DNA from: Inia geoffrensis
Lineage: Eukaryota; Chordata; Mammalia; Artiodactyla; Iniidae
DNA length: 64,000 nt
Direction: 5' to 3'
Assembly: GCA_036417435.1 (NCBI GenBank)
Contig: CM070903.1
Span: 85,222,001 to 85,286,000 of the forward strand
The notes beneath the pieces were generated by a model. The model saw only the letters and a program-made list of their open reading frames with translations, searched no databases and had not been told where the DNA came from. A program made the translations under genes and the position numbers. Of the stretch, positions 47,201-60,800 are shown piece after piece. Positions within the stretch are counted from its first letter, which is position 1. Every line of letters starts with the position of its first letter.

Positions 47201-50200
47201 AGCATCGCTTTCCCTGTCCCTCACCCTGGGGCCCGGTGGTGCAATCCCACACTTTAAGTTCCAGGGGAAACAGACCTCTGAGCCTTTCGAGATATTCTCT
47301 GATAAGAATGAGGGTCATGGAGATGGAGAGGAGGCAAGTGTCGACATCTTCTGTTTGCTCTCTTCCCTCTTCAGCCTCCTCTGTGCAGCCCAAGAAGGGC
47401 TTTGATGCCTCTTAAGAGAGATGTGGCTTTGGGGAACCTGGCCGAAGTGCCATTTGCAAACCACCCCAAGGAGGAAGCTGAACCGATGAACAGACCCATA
47501 GAAATACCCAGTGGGCAAAAGGAAACAGGATTACTCTGAGACCAAAGTCAAATGTCACAGTAGGTTGTTTCCAACCACAGAAGGCAAAATTCAGGGACTA
47601 ACCAGGGGCTGGGTTTTCCAGGCCATATCCTGGAGGTGGGGGTAGACAACTGAGTAGAGTGGAAAAGCATGGTCATGAGATCAGAGTCTTGGCTACAAAT
47701 TTGACTCTGTCGCTTGTTCTCCTTTTGACATCAGGCAGGCAACTTAATCTGTTTGAGGTTTGTTTATTTGTTTGTTTATCATTTGAAAAATGGGGAAAAG
47801 AGTGAAAGATCACTCCCGTAAAGAGCTTTGCTGGATACATGGAAAGTGGATGCTCAATAGCCAGTAGCTGTGATTACAGTGACTGAAAAGGACAAATGTC
47901 TTGGGAACACACTGATGGTCAACCCCCTCTCAAAGCAGGCTTGCCCCTGCTTGGCCCAAAGTGTGTTTCAAATAAGCCAAGAGGACCCTTGCAGCTGGGA
48001 CTCGGTGTGGCCCTCCTTCTTACCTGTCTAACGTGACCCCTGAAGTTAGAGGGTCTTGGTTAGCAGATCTTGGAGAGCAATGAGCACAGACTTTGGGATC
48101 AGACAAATCAAGATTGACTCACAGCCGTAATACTTACTAGCTGCATGACCTTGGACTAGTTGGGGCATGTTTCCTCATCTACAAAAAGGAACTAGTTATA
48201 GCTACTTAGTGGGACCCTTGGGAGAATTAGAAATGGTATATGTAAATCATCTAGCACAGTGCGTAGTACATGCAATGGTCTTTATTGCATGGTTATTATT
48301 ATTGTTAATGTTATTGACTTGGTCTCATAAGCCTTTTTTTTTTTTAACTGGAGTATAATTGCTTTACAATGTTGTGTTAGTTTCTGCTGTACAGTGAAGT
48401 GAATCAGCTATGTGTATACCTATATCCCCTCCCTCTTGGACCTCCCGCCCACCCCACACCCCCATCCCATCCCATCTAGGTCGTCACAGAGCGCTGAGCT
48501 GAGCTTCCTGGTCTCATAGCCTTTATCCTTCTCATGATACTTTTCTCCTTAAGGTAGAAATGCCCCTGAGAAGTTGGTGGTTTCCTTTCAGTACCAAATG
48601 GAAACAAGCATAGTTCTTCACCAGAAGAACATTCAGGGCAGAATAAACGCTCTATTCCTGCACAACTGAAGTTAATCTAAAAAGGTGTCAGGGATTTTTT
48701 GAAAGTCACTTTGGCAAAATGGCAGAGGATAGGCATAAGCATTTATGCTTTAGTCTAGGGCTTGATCCCACCCAGCCCACTGCCCCTGTGAATGATTGCC
48801 TACAGAAAGGCGTCAGGAACCTCCAGTGTCTGTGTGGGGCACACAGTGGCCGCTGCTGCCAGGCCGCAGGCAGAACTGCAGGCAGGAGTGTCTTGGCACC
48901 TTTCCATGTCTTTCTTTGCTCCTTTCCTCTGTCTCCTGGAACGATGCCTTCAGGCTGGGCTCTGTTTGACCAAGCTCCACCCAAGTGCCGAATCCCAGCC
49001 GTTCTGGAAATCCTCTGTGCCTCCAGAGGGTGGACAGGAAATGAGTGTCCAGTAGAGCTGGAAGGACCAGCAGGGCTCCCTGCCCCCGACACCTTCGGGA
49101 AGGAGCAAGGTGAGCCACTCTCAGTCCATGGCCTGAGGTGTTGCAACAGCTGCTTTACCTGAGTCTCACCAACCAAACTCACCCTATTCATTCCACTGCC
49201 CGCACCAAAACCCGGAGCAGGCAACCTTAGCTATGGCCCAAGAGAAAGCAAAAAGGCTCATAGAAAGTAAAAGTTCCCACCAGCCTTAGCCCTTCTGGGG
49301 AATTTATGCAGTTTAAAAGAGAAGTTGTTTAAGCCAGAGCAGTGGCCACAAATCCAAAGATTACAGGGACTAAGCGTAGAACTGAATGAGTGAAGTAGTG
49401 AAAAAGTAAAAATGTCTTTTTCCTTGAAACGGGAAGCCCTTATTTTTTATTTTGACACCTTTTGGGAAGACTTTATTTCCCCATTAAATCTGCATAAGGA
49501 AAATGTTAGAGTAAGTGTGAGGTGACAAGCGGCAGCCTCAGTAGTGACGGGACAAGAGGGAGGGGTTGGGAGTGCCAGTCCTCCCTATCAGCCACTTCTC
49601 AGTTCCAGCTGGCGGGGTTGGTGGTGGGGCTGGCATCTAGCCCTGGGGACTGTCACTGTCCTTTATGGTAGGTGTTCATTCTGGACGGTGGGGTGTCCTG
49701 CATGGCCACTGCCCTACTGTGCCCATTAAATATTTACACATCACCTCTATCAGGTGGTAATAAGAGACCAGTGTTTGTCAACCCTTATTGTTCAAGAGAA
49801 GGTAGAAATCCCAATCTTCTTCTGAAAGCACATGACTTTTTAGTGTTGGCAACACATTTTTTAGACATTTGAACACTCCATTGGTCAAACAAAACGAAAC
49901 ACAGCTATAGGCCCACTTTGGCCTGTGGATCCCAGCACTGTGCTTTCTGCCCTAACGGGGGAACTATGTGAAATGCACTTAGGCAGGAAAGATGTCTAGA
50001 TCCTTCCACAAGAGAAGTGGGCTCAACAATTCAGTCAACCACTTTTCACATGTTGCTACCTTCTACACCAGTGCTTCTCAACAGCAACAGTATTAACACT
50101 TGGGTTTAAATAGATAAGTCTTTGAGGCAGGGGCTGTCCTGAGCCCGGTGGGATGTCGAGCAGCATCCCTGGCTGCTGCCTGCTAGATGCCAGTAGCAAC

Positions 50201-51760
50201 ACCCAACCTCAGCTGTGACAACCCAAAATGTCTCCAGACATTGCTAAATGTCCCCTGAGGGGCAAGCAAAGTCACCCTTGGTTGAGAACCAGTGCTCTAG
50301 AGAAAAAAGAGAGCCTTAGAAAATAGGAATACATGTTAGTTATAACATAATTGATGTTATAAAGAGAACCAAGTTGTAGAATGATAAATGGATGCTGATT
50401 AGCAAGACTGATTTGTCAGCCAATTTACCAATAAGAATTTACTGAGCACCTACTTTGTCGCCAACACTGAGCTAGACATAACGGGAGAAATAAAAGAAGT
50501 ATAGGCTATAGTTTTAGGTTTCAAATCATGTACAATAATTTGTCATTTTTAACATTGAAATACTGCCAATGACAGAAAAGTAAAGAAAAACTTGCCTCCT
50601 AAACTGTCACTAGATGTTGTCAGTCAAGACTTCACTTACCCATATTATTACTGTGTGACCATGGACAAGCCACTAGCTCTCTCTCTGAGCCTTAGTTTCC
50701 TCCACTATAAGATGGGACCAACCAGGACCTATTTTGTTGGGCCACTGTGAGGGTGAACTGGGCTGGCGTATGTGAAAGTGCTGAGCACGGCGTCTGGAGA
50801 GGCGGGTTTCTTGTCTCGTTCCTCTCAGTTTCATTTTTTAAAGAACGAAGATCGTTTCCATGTCAATGTCTCATTTGATTAGGGTGACAGTGCTGAAAGC
50901 TGTTCAGACCCTTCAGCTGCAAGATAAATATATCTCCTTTCCCCCTACTCCCCACAACTTCCTTGTTTTAAAGGATAGTTTGTTTTAAAAACATCTTTCA
51001 GTAACTTTGTGTAGAGTTTATGTTTCTGTTCTCAACACTGTCCCTTTCTCATCCACCTGGTTGGAAGGGCAGTGCAAGCCTCCAGCGCCAGCTCTGGGAC
51101 CTGGGAGAAATCAGTCACCAGGGGAGAGGGGCACCAGGGCAAGGCAGTGAGTTGGAGTCGATGAGGTCTGGAGGTTGAATAGTGCCCACCCACCTGGTGT
51201 TTCTCCAGAGCCTTTCAGGGGCATTCGGAGCCCTCTTAGCTTATAGGCTCCTGAGGGCTGTTATCAGTGTTCAAATGTTAACACACTCAGAGTGCGCTGT
51301 TTAGAACTTGCCAAGTGTGCGGCACCATTTCCTGCCCTGTTTTCCCTTGTGGGGTTCCCTCTGCCTGGAATGCCCCTCCCACCCCTCATTCATCCTTTGA
51401 GATGAATGATCAATTTATCTTCACTCTGTGAAGTCTCCCCACCCCAATCCCCACCTCCATCCCAGGTAAAACTGGGACACTTTCTTCTCTTGGTTTCCTG
51501 ACCCTCCATATATTCCCCGACCTCCATAAATGCACTTACCACACATTTTGCCATCCTGAAGGCAAGTCTTGACTTATTCACATTCCTCTCTCCAGTGCCC
51601 AGCCCTGACTTTATACATAGTATATCTTTAGCCAATGAATCTGTAAAGGAGCAAATCTAAATTTCACAGAGAACTTTGGGGCAAGTTGCCAAAAAGTAGA
51701 CCAGCAGCTCTAAGGAAATAGCCTCTTTGGCCTCTTTTTGTGACATTCAGAGCTGAGATT

Positions 51761-51808
<48 letters not shown>

Positions 51809-54800
51809 TCCTTCTTTCTTTCTTTCTTTCCTTCTTTTTTAACTTTTTATTTTATATTGGAGTATAGTTGATTAACAATGTTGTGTTAGTTTCAGGTGTA
51901 CAGCAAAGAGATTCAGTTATACATATACCTGTGTCTATTCTTTTTCAAATTCTTTTCCCATCTAGGTTGTTACATAACATTGAGCAGAATTCCCTGTGCT
52001 GTACAGTAGGTCCTTGTTTGTGATACTTTTTTTTTCTTTTTTTTTTTGTGGTACGCAGGCCTCTCACTGTCGTGGCCTCTCCCGTTGCGGAGCACAGGCG
52101 CCGGACGCGCAGGCTCAGCAGCCGTGGCTCACGGGCCCAGCCACTCCGCGGCATGTGGGATCTTCCCGGATGGGGGCACGAACCCGTGTCCCCTGCATTG
52201 GCAGGCAGACTCTCAACCACTGCACCACCAGGGAAGCCCTGTGATCCATTTTTAATATAGTAGTGTGTGTATGTTAATCCCAATCTCCCTAACTATCCGT
52301 CCCACCCCCCAACACACTTAGAGTTCATTCTCTAAGTCTGTGAGTCTGTTTCCAGAGCAGAGGTTTCTTGATGAAGTCAACAACATTGAACAAAAAAGGC
52401 CTGATTGATGTCCACATCCTGAACATCTGTGACTGTGAAACTCCCACAATACATTTTGCAGAAGTTGAGGAGAGGACCCTGGGCCTCACAGTCTTTGGCA
52501 AGCTGCATTCCTGGGCAGGCTTGACTGGCTGGCTTGCTCTGGACTCTGTCCTTTGCTAAAGAGAGTGTTTAAGTTCCTTGAATTAAGACCTTTTGATGAG
52601 ATATTGCAGAGTTCTCTTTAGACACTGGCGGTGAGGAGCCACGTTGTCAGCAGCCATAGGTTCAGTAGTGAGATGGTACTTCTGCAAATGGTCCCTTCAC
52701 ATGGACATGCTATAAGTGCTAAAGTACCATATTCAACTTTTAGGAGTCCTTGGCCCCCTTTTGTCACTCTCCAACCTCAACCCCAAATGAGAAAAACATC
52801 TGGCAGAGAATAACCCCATGGGTGTCAAAGGAGAGCGCACTATAAATTGCAGAATATAAATTGCAGAATGTGTGGCATGTAATTTCCCTTGGGCTTTGGG
52901 TTAAATCTGACACCTGCTTGAAGCTCTCAACCTCCCCACCACTGCCTTCCTCTGTATCCACCCCATTCCCATCCCTGAGAGCTAAGGTTTCAGCCTGGTT
53001 CTTTAATCCATAGGGCTAGCTAAGCTTAGCTCACTGGTTTGTTCTCTCTTCCTTTCTGTTTGTGGTGGATCTGAGCTCTAGGATATAGATCAAAAATTAT
53101 CATTTGAGGGCTTCCCTGGTGGCGCAGTGGTTGAGAGTCTGCCTGCTGATGCAGGGGACACGGGTTCGTGCCCCGGTCTGGGAAGATCCCACATGCCGCG
53201 GAGCGGCTGGGCCCGTGAGCCATGGTCGCTGGGCCTGCGCGTCCAGAGCCTGTGCTCCGCAACAGGAGAGGCCACAGCAGTGAGAGGCCCGCGTACCGCA
53301 CCAAAAAAAAAAAAAAAATTATAATTTGATCTCAATGAGAGAGGTTTACTGGGAAGGGGAAATCTTTTTATTACTGTTGTTAACAACACTAGTTAAAATT
53401 TGAGCAAAGACTTTGTGATACGTTTTTTACATGATTCCTTCATTTAATACTCACATCAACCTAAGAGGTAAGTCCTGTTACTATTGTCCCCATTCTGCTA
53501 CTGAATAAGAAAAAAAATTAAATTTTTGCAATGTTCACCAAGATTCAACAACTTAACCTAGGTTACATGGGAACAGAGACATATTTTTAAAATAGTGTTT
53601 AAAAATTCTTAGCAACACTTTATTCTCCCAAATAGGAGGTTAACCACTCTCTTTATAACATTTCATAACCAACTGATTTGCTCAGCAACTTTGTTCTTTA
53701 TGGATGGTGTAGCCCAGGAGTCAACAAGCTATGCCCCCCCAACCCCCGACCAAATCCAGCCTGCCACCAAAAAAATGTACAGTCTATAAGCTAAGAATGG
53801 CTTTTACATTTTTTAATGGTTGGAAAAAAAAAAAAAGAATATTCTGTGACACAGGAAATCATATAAATTCAAATTTCAGTGCCCATAAATGAAGTTCTTT
53901 TGGAATATGGTCACACTTATTTGCATATGTGTCACCTGTGGCTGCTTTTGTGCTAGAATGGTGGAGTTGAGTGGTTGCTACAGAGATCCACAGAGCCTAA
54001 AATATTTACCATATGGCTCTTTACAGCAAAAAACTTGCCAACCCCTCATATAGAATAAACTTCAGCCCTGTTACCATTCAAATTAGGCCAAATTCTGAAT
54101 TTCTGAGTCTAAAAAAGAAATGCTTTGCTCTAGTTTAAATAAAAGACAACTTTATTTTCTTTAACACAACTCCACAGAAAAAGTGGATACCATGGTCTAA
54201 ATAAGACTCATTTGATATCAGCAGCATACATTATGTAAAACTTGGAATCTCAAGGAAACTAAACATTCCACTGAGCTCTTGTTTACAAAAGTTCACCTAA
54301 CAAATGCTCTTCCTTCACCATGAAGATAGACAGCAGTTCAGTCCCAGTCAACGTCTGGCTAATTTTCACTGAGTCAAAACAGAAGGAAACCTGGATACAG
54401 GCTCCGGACTCAGTACTGTTACATTATGAGATAAACTTGCAGTGAGTATGATCACTGCCATCTGCTTTGGAAGGCCTCACCTTGGGCATTAGCCCTATAA
54501 AGCACCAGTTCTGGTAGAGCAGGAACAGCCCTTCCTGTCAGGGCATGCAGCTGGGAGGGCCCAGGCTTGCTTTAATGCTTTACCTCCCCTCTTGGAATTC
54601 TTAATAATTTTTGATCTTGCATTTTTATTTTGAACTAGGCCCACAAATTATATAGCTGGTCTTGCTTCCTATAGATGATTATATATAGGCAAATATATTC
54701 CAGGGAATGTGAAAGAACGTTCTTGCACGACAAATTTTTTCTCTATAACCACACATCCCATGAAGGAAAGTGTAGAGCAAGATCCCATAGACAAGATCTT

Positions 54801-57800
54801 GCTTTGTCTCACCTACAAACAATGTGAACCAGAGGTAGAGGCCTACCTCCTCTGAGCTCTTTGTTCTCAGCTGTAAAATGGGCTGAGAACATTTATTCTG
54901 TCTTAAGGGGGTTGTGAGGATCAAAGAAGGCAGAAAAATGCACTTCGTAAACTGTAAAACGATTAACCAAATACGAAGCACCCATTCCTTACAGCGAGGA
55001 TAGCTCTAGGAGATGCCACAGGAGAGGGAAGACTTCAGGAGGTATCCCATGGAGCTCAGAGATGGCCCCATCACTGTTCTCCTGCTGCTGTTTAATTAAT
55101 CTCTTGCTGTAGCCCAAGCAATTTCCAAAAACAAAGCCCTCATATCACTGCCCTGCTTAAAACCCTTCAATGGATTCTCTCTGCCCTTAGGATGGGGCAG
55201 GGATTTTATAACAGTGACTGTGGGCCCTGACATACAGGTCTCTCTTATGCAAAAAGGGATCCCAAGTAAAGAATATCCTGGGAATTCCCTGGTGGTCCAG
55301 TGGTTAGGACTCTGCACTTTCACTGCTAAAGGCCTGGGCGGGGAATTAAGATCCCACAAGCCACAAGGCGTGGCAAAAAAAAAAAAAAGAATAACCTGAA
55401 TAAACTGTATGTAAAAGCAACCCAAGGGTCTGGGTCACAGTTGTTTTTCTCTAAAACAAATGGATGGTCCAAGCTCATCATCCACATCATCCAACTCGCC
55501 TTTGAGACCCAAGACTGAGCACCGTGAATGAAGCATCTGGGTCTTATTCTTCCCCCAGGACCTAGAGCAATGCCTGGTCTGGAGTGGATATAAGAGCAGT
55601 TAAAGGCTAGCCAGGTGGCTTGGGGTCATATCTTCACCTGCCAACTCTTAGGGCTGTGACCTTGGGCAAGTCACTGAGCCTCCATTTCTTCTCCTATTGG
55701 TTGTGGGGATTAAATAAGGTGAGGCACAGAGGTGCCTGCCACACAAGGTACGAAGTGCCCGGCACGAGGTGAGAAGCCGGTGTGTGGAGCTACTTCAATG
55801 AACTGTAGGATCTAGAGTTCAGTGCATCAATAGTAGTCACCTCACTGGAACAGTTTGTATTTCTGGAACCCTAATTGTGTAAGCAATCATCATTTCACCT
55901 ACAAACAATATATAAATGGACTAGAATGTGGTCAAGATTATTATTGCTAAGTTCCTTTAATGACTACTAAAAGTAATTCAATTTCACATTCTGATTTTGG
56001 TTGCTCTACCGTTTTTGGCAACTCACTTACAGATAGTTTTCTAATGAATGTTTAAAAGCAATAACACTGTAAATCACCTACTTTAAAAAATAAAAACTCC
56101 TTTTCCAGCTTAACTTTCATATCTCAATTCAATTCATTTTAATGTTCCATACCCTGATTCTCTCAGGAACTTATAGGGCTGTTTTGTAGGGTTTTTAGGT
56201 GGTGGTGGTTGTTTTTTTTTTCAAAAGGACAGTCCCTGGATAAAACGTGGAGCACTGCTTTATAATTCTGAACACAACAACCTGGGGTCTTCTTCTAGAG
56301 AACAGCCAGTAATCTCAGGGTTAAACTTTTCTTCCCAGAATCCTTCATGGCCCCATGTAACCATTTTGGAGACATGAACCCATTAATCTGTTTAAAGTAA
56401 TTGATACGCTATCCAGGAAAATCCACACACAATTTTGCATACAGTTTTTCCCAGGGGGGTTTATGGACCCCCATCAAATCCACCCACGGTAGCCTTAAGG
56501 ATGAGTGGTCTCAGCTTGAATCCCTACCCTAAGATATTAATTACTAATAAGGGCTTAATGTATGCCCCCCCCAACCCATCCACCTTCCAGATGTATTTGC
56601 ATTATAACAGGGGGAAACTTGGCCCAGCTGAAGGGACTCAAATAGTACCAGTGGAATTTGAATTTCAGGCTCTAGCAACAAGTATGCAATAGAGAAATTT
56701 TCAGCCAGGGGCAAGCCATTACTTATTATCTATTTATTGTATGATGTATTTACTTCTTTGGAAAATTTCAAACACAGTTGTGGCTCCATACCGACTAACC
56801 CAAACCCCCATATCAATGATTTAATAGCTGGAATCCTGCCTAAACAGTCTGTAAACTAGGATCATAAACATAAAAACAGAGATTACCCAAAAGTTGACAC
56901 ACTGCTGTTTTACAGGATGAAAACTCGTATTATATCAGTGAGGTGGAAGCCTATTTGACCATCTCAAATCCAGGTAAGTAGCTGGAGAAGCCTGTTCTAC
57001 CAGCAATGATGCTATGTTTCTGGTTAGCCCAGTTTTCACCTGGCTAATATGTGACGCTGCCTTTGAGAAACAGACTGAGAGAGCAGCCAGCAATGTAACT
57101 TTGAGGGAACTTATTATTGATACATCTCTGTGTGCTTCAGTCTGCTTGTCTGCTCATGCAGCAAGTTGTGTCAAATCAGCAACAATAGAGTTGAGTGACT
57201 TTTGGACAGATTTGCTGTTAATGGTGAGGTTTATTTTACACTGTCGGAATCATGCATTCATTCTACGAAAGTGTAGCTAGTGCCTGCTAGGTTCCAAGCC
57301 CTGTAGTATGTACTCGGTATCCCTAATTATCTAAACATATAGTCCCTGCCCTCATGGAGCTTACATTATAGAAGTGGGGAGAGGACCATAAACAGATGCA
57401 TTAAATTACAATATACAGTTAAATAGTGCTAAATTCTATGAGCAAAAAAAGCAGGATGAGGATGGAGAGGTCTGGAAAGGGTAGTAGGGAAGCCCTCTGA
57501 GGAGAAAGCCCTCTCTGAAGAGGTGAGGTTTGAGCAGAGAGCTGTCCCCATTTGGGGACATCTGGGTCTGGGGAAGCTCTTTCCAGGCGGCAGGAACTGC
57601 AGGTGCCCAGGCTCTAAGGAGTGAGCTTGCTGGGGCACTCAAGGACCAGCAGGAACCAGTGTGTCCAAGAGAGCAAGCAAAGCAGCCAATGAGGTCTGAG
57701 GGGCAGCCAGGCCAGAGCACAGAGAACCTGTGGGTAAGACAGGGTGAGGACTTTGGATTTTATTCTAAAGTGTGAAAAGATGCCATTGGAGGGCTTGGCG

Positions 57801-60800
57801 TAGGGAAATGATATATCAGATTTATATTTATAAAGGTTCACTTTGGTTGCTATATGAAAAATTACCCAAAGTAGAGCAAGTTGAAAGAACTCCTACAATG
57901 TTCACTTCTAGGAAAGTAATGCTCGCAGTCAAGTTGAGGGAGTTTCTCAGAGGCCTCAGATGTTTCTCCAGAAAGCCTAGACTTCGATAACACACTGTTA
58001 GTGAGCACCTCCTCCATGCCAGGTCGTGTACTAAGAGTTTTCATGTCTCTTTTCTCCTCTTCAAAATTCTTTGGACTGGCTTAAACTTATTCTTTTATTA
58101 ATTAAGGAACTTATACTAAAGAAACTTGCTGAGAAATGAAAATGTGAAGATATATCTATTTTAAATATTAGCAATATTACATTGGTATTGCTCAAAAAGT
58201 TGTTGTCAATGATTATCGGTTAAATGTAAATAAGATGTCACAGTTGACCTTTTCATATGCATTATCTCAAATGAGTCTCCTCATATTGACTGGGGAATAA
58301 ATATTGTGCATTCTAACATAAAGCAGCTAATGTTATCACTGGATAAGGACCAAATTTTAGCTACTAATAGGGTAGTAACGTCTCAAGGGGCAGGAGAAGG
58401 GAAAGTCAGACTAGAAACTAATTGAGAGGCTGAGGGAGGGGAAAAAACAACTCTAGGTCTGCATGCTCAAGGCTCAGCAGTGGCAGCATGAACTGTCATA
58501 CTCATAGTAATGATATTTTTCATGTCAGTGGTGGCAGTGGTGGTGGTGTGAGTACAGTAGTTAGTTGTAGTTCAGAGGTAGTGACTGTGGTGACGTTAGC
58601 ACGAGCAGTGGTAGACTATCCCAGGATATAACACAAGATACAGTAATGTACATGGATAATTCAGTACATCATGTAGGACGTTTGCATGTATAAATGCAGG
58701 AGTCTGCAGTAAATACGACAGTAACAGGCAGGAGACACAACAGCACAGTAGTTGAGATAACAAGCTCTAGAATCAGACAGCTTGAGTCCAAATACCACTT
58801 ACTAGATGTATGTTCTTAGACGAATGTTTTCAACTCCGTCTTCTCATCTGTAAAATGGTGACAGTAGTACCTATCTCAAAAAATTTTTGTGGGAATTAAA
58901 CAGGAAAATGCACATCAAGTACTTGCACAGCACCTGAAACACAGTGAGCCGACCCTCTGTGTGAGATGTTATGTCAGATGCAAGTGAACACACCTGCAGC
59001 AGCAGGAGAGGAGGGAACTTCCGGACTCCCTCACTAACAGCCTGTGGATGAATTCACTGAGGTCCATAGTCTGGTTCTCAGCCCCGGAAGCCATCAGCGG
59101 CTGTTTCTTCAAGGAACCTGATATTAAACCAAGGTCATAAAACATGTATAAAATCAGAATGCCGGTTTGTTCATTCATCATGCTACTGTTTCTTATTGTA
59201 ACTGCAAGGGGACCAAGACAGTTGGGTACTCTGCCAATGAACTTTCTCCCATTCAGGAAACCAAACTATATTCAGAAGGGTGCCTGGTGGAGGTGGAATT
59301 AGAGCAAATGGAGTTATTAAATTTTTTTTAACATCTTTATTGGAGTATAATTGCTTTACAGTGGTGTAAATATTTTAAATGTTTAATCCCATGGGCCTTG
59401 AAGCACTCACCTCCTTGAAACGCGTGTGCCTCTCATGAGACAGGGCCAGTCCTTGAGCAGGTCCTTCTCCCCCAGCAGCACTCAGATGGATGCAGATGGG
59501 CCTCTCTCTTCTCTATGCTTCCATGAATGATGGGACAACCCCTCCCAATGATGGGCTTAGTCCTTCCTTTTGCTATATTAATGCATTCAGTGTGATGACA
59601 TGCAAATACTCTGCTTGGTAACTTTGCATGTCCCTGCTCTGATGCATTATGAGTTCATGTGATTTTTGCCTCAGAGAACAATCTTACTTCTTTTATTTCT
59701 GAAGTTTTCATGGGCACTTTTTTTGTCTGCAAGCACTGACAATAGTCCCCATTGACTCTGCCCCCAATGACTTAAAATAACTGAAGAAAAGATTCCAAAG
59801 AGTTTTTATTTCAGTGTTATCATATTCTAATTTATGTGAGATTGCCCCCATATATGGCGAACAGAGCATCAGGAAAAAGTCCCCAGACAGCACCAGGGTG
59901 ATGTTTCATGAGACGAAGGTGTCAGAACTCTGGAGAACCACATCTAAGGAAAGCCATTTAACTGCACATGGGGCACCCAGCAACAGCTGAGGCTCAATGG
60001 ATGTTTGCCAGGATTCTTACATGTCGATATTTCACCTTTGTGTTTTCAGAGAAAGTTTACCAAGGAAGGAAAAGTGCAATGGTGATGTTTGAGACTGTGG
60101 CGGGGCATTCCTTCAAGTGTGTGAGCGAACAGAGCATCCAGCTTTCCACCCACCTGCAGCTGAAAACAATGAATATCCAACTTCAAGCCTTTGATTTTGA
60201 AGGCAACCACTTTGGAAATGGTAAGTTAAGGGATCATCACGTCGCAAACATAAACTTCTGAGACCCAGGAGTAGTTTCAAGTTGTTTTTGTTTGAAGCTT
60301 TCAAAGGGACAAGAATCCCATGAACTTCCTAGAAGAGTATGATTCCACTAAGCTCTCAGGGTCAAGTTTCTCTGGCCAACCCTCCCTCCCACCATTGTAT
60401 GAGTCAATACCAGCCTCAAAATCAGACGCTTAAACCCACTCATGTCCACTGCCCTCCCACAGCAGAATACATTCTTCTTGTCTGGCCAAGATACACATTC
60501 TGACTCATTCAAACACACACACACACAGTCAATCAAACAAAGAGTCAGAAAATGCCATCAGTAACCTCCCCTGAACAAGCTGTTGAATACTGGTAAACCC
60601 AGGTGTCTTTGGAGAACGCCTTAAAAATCCTGAGTATTAGTGATGTCTAAAATTCAAGATTTCAGAATAGATTCTTTCCCACTTATGGAGGGAAAAGAGA
60701 AAGTTGTGATCATTCTAGACAGAAATACACTCTGTTGAACCCCCTCTTCTCAAATCCAAGCTGTTCCACTCAACTAGTGCTTCCTCATAGTTAGTCTTAG

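Noticed and set aside
48719..49224. Overlapping frames of 147 (+) and 172 (-) codons in LAMP3 intron 3
   Set aside because: Both strands are open in a GC-richer patch. Neither reads into LAMP3 and no family resemblance is seen.
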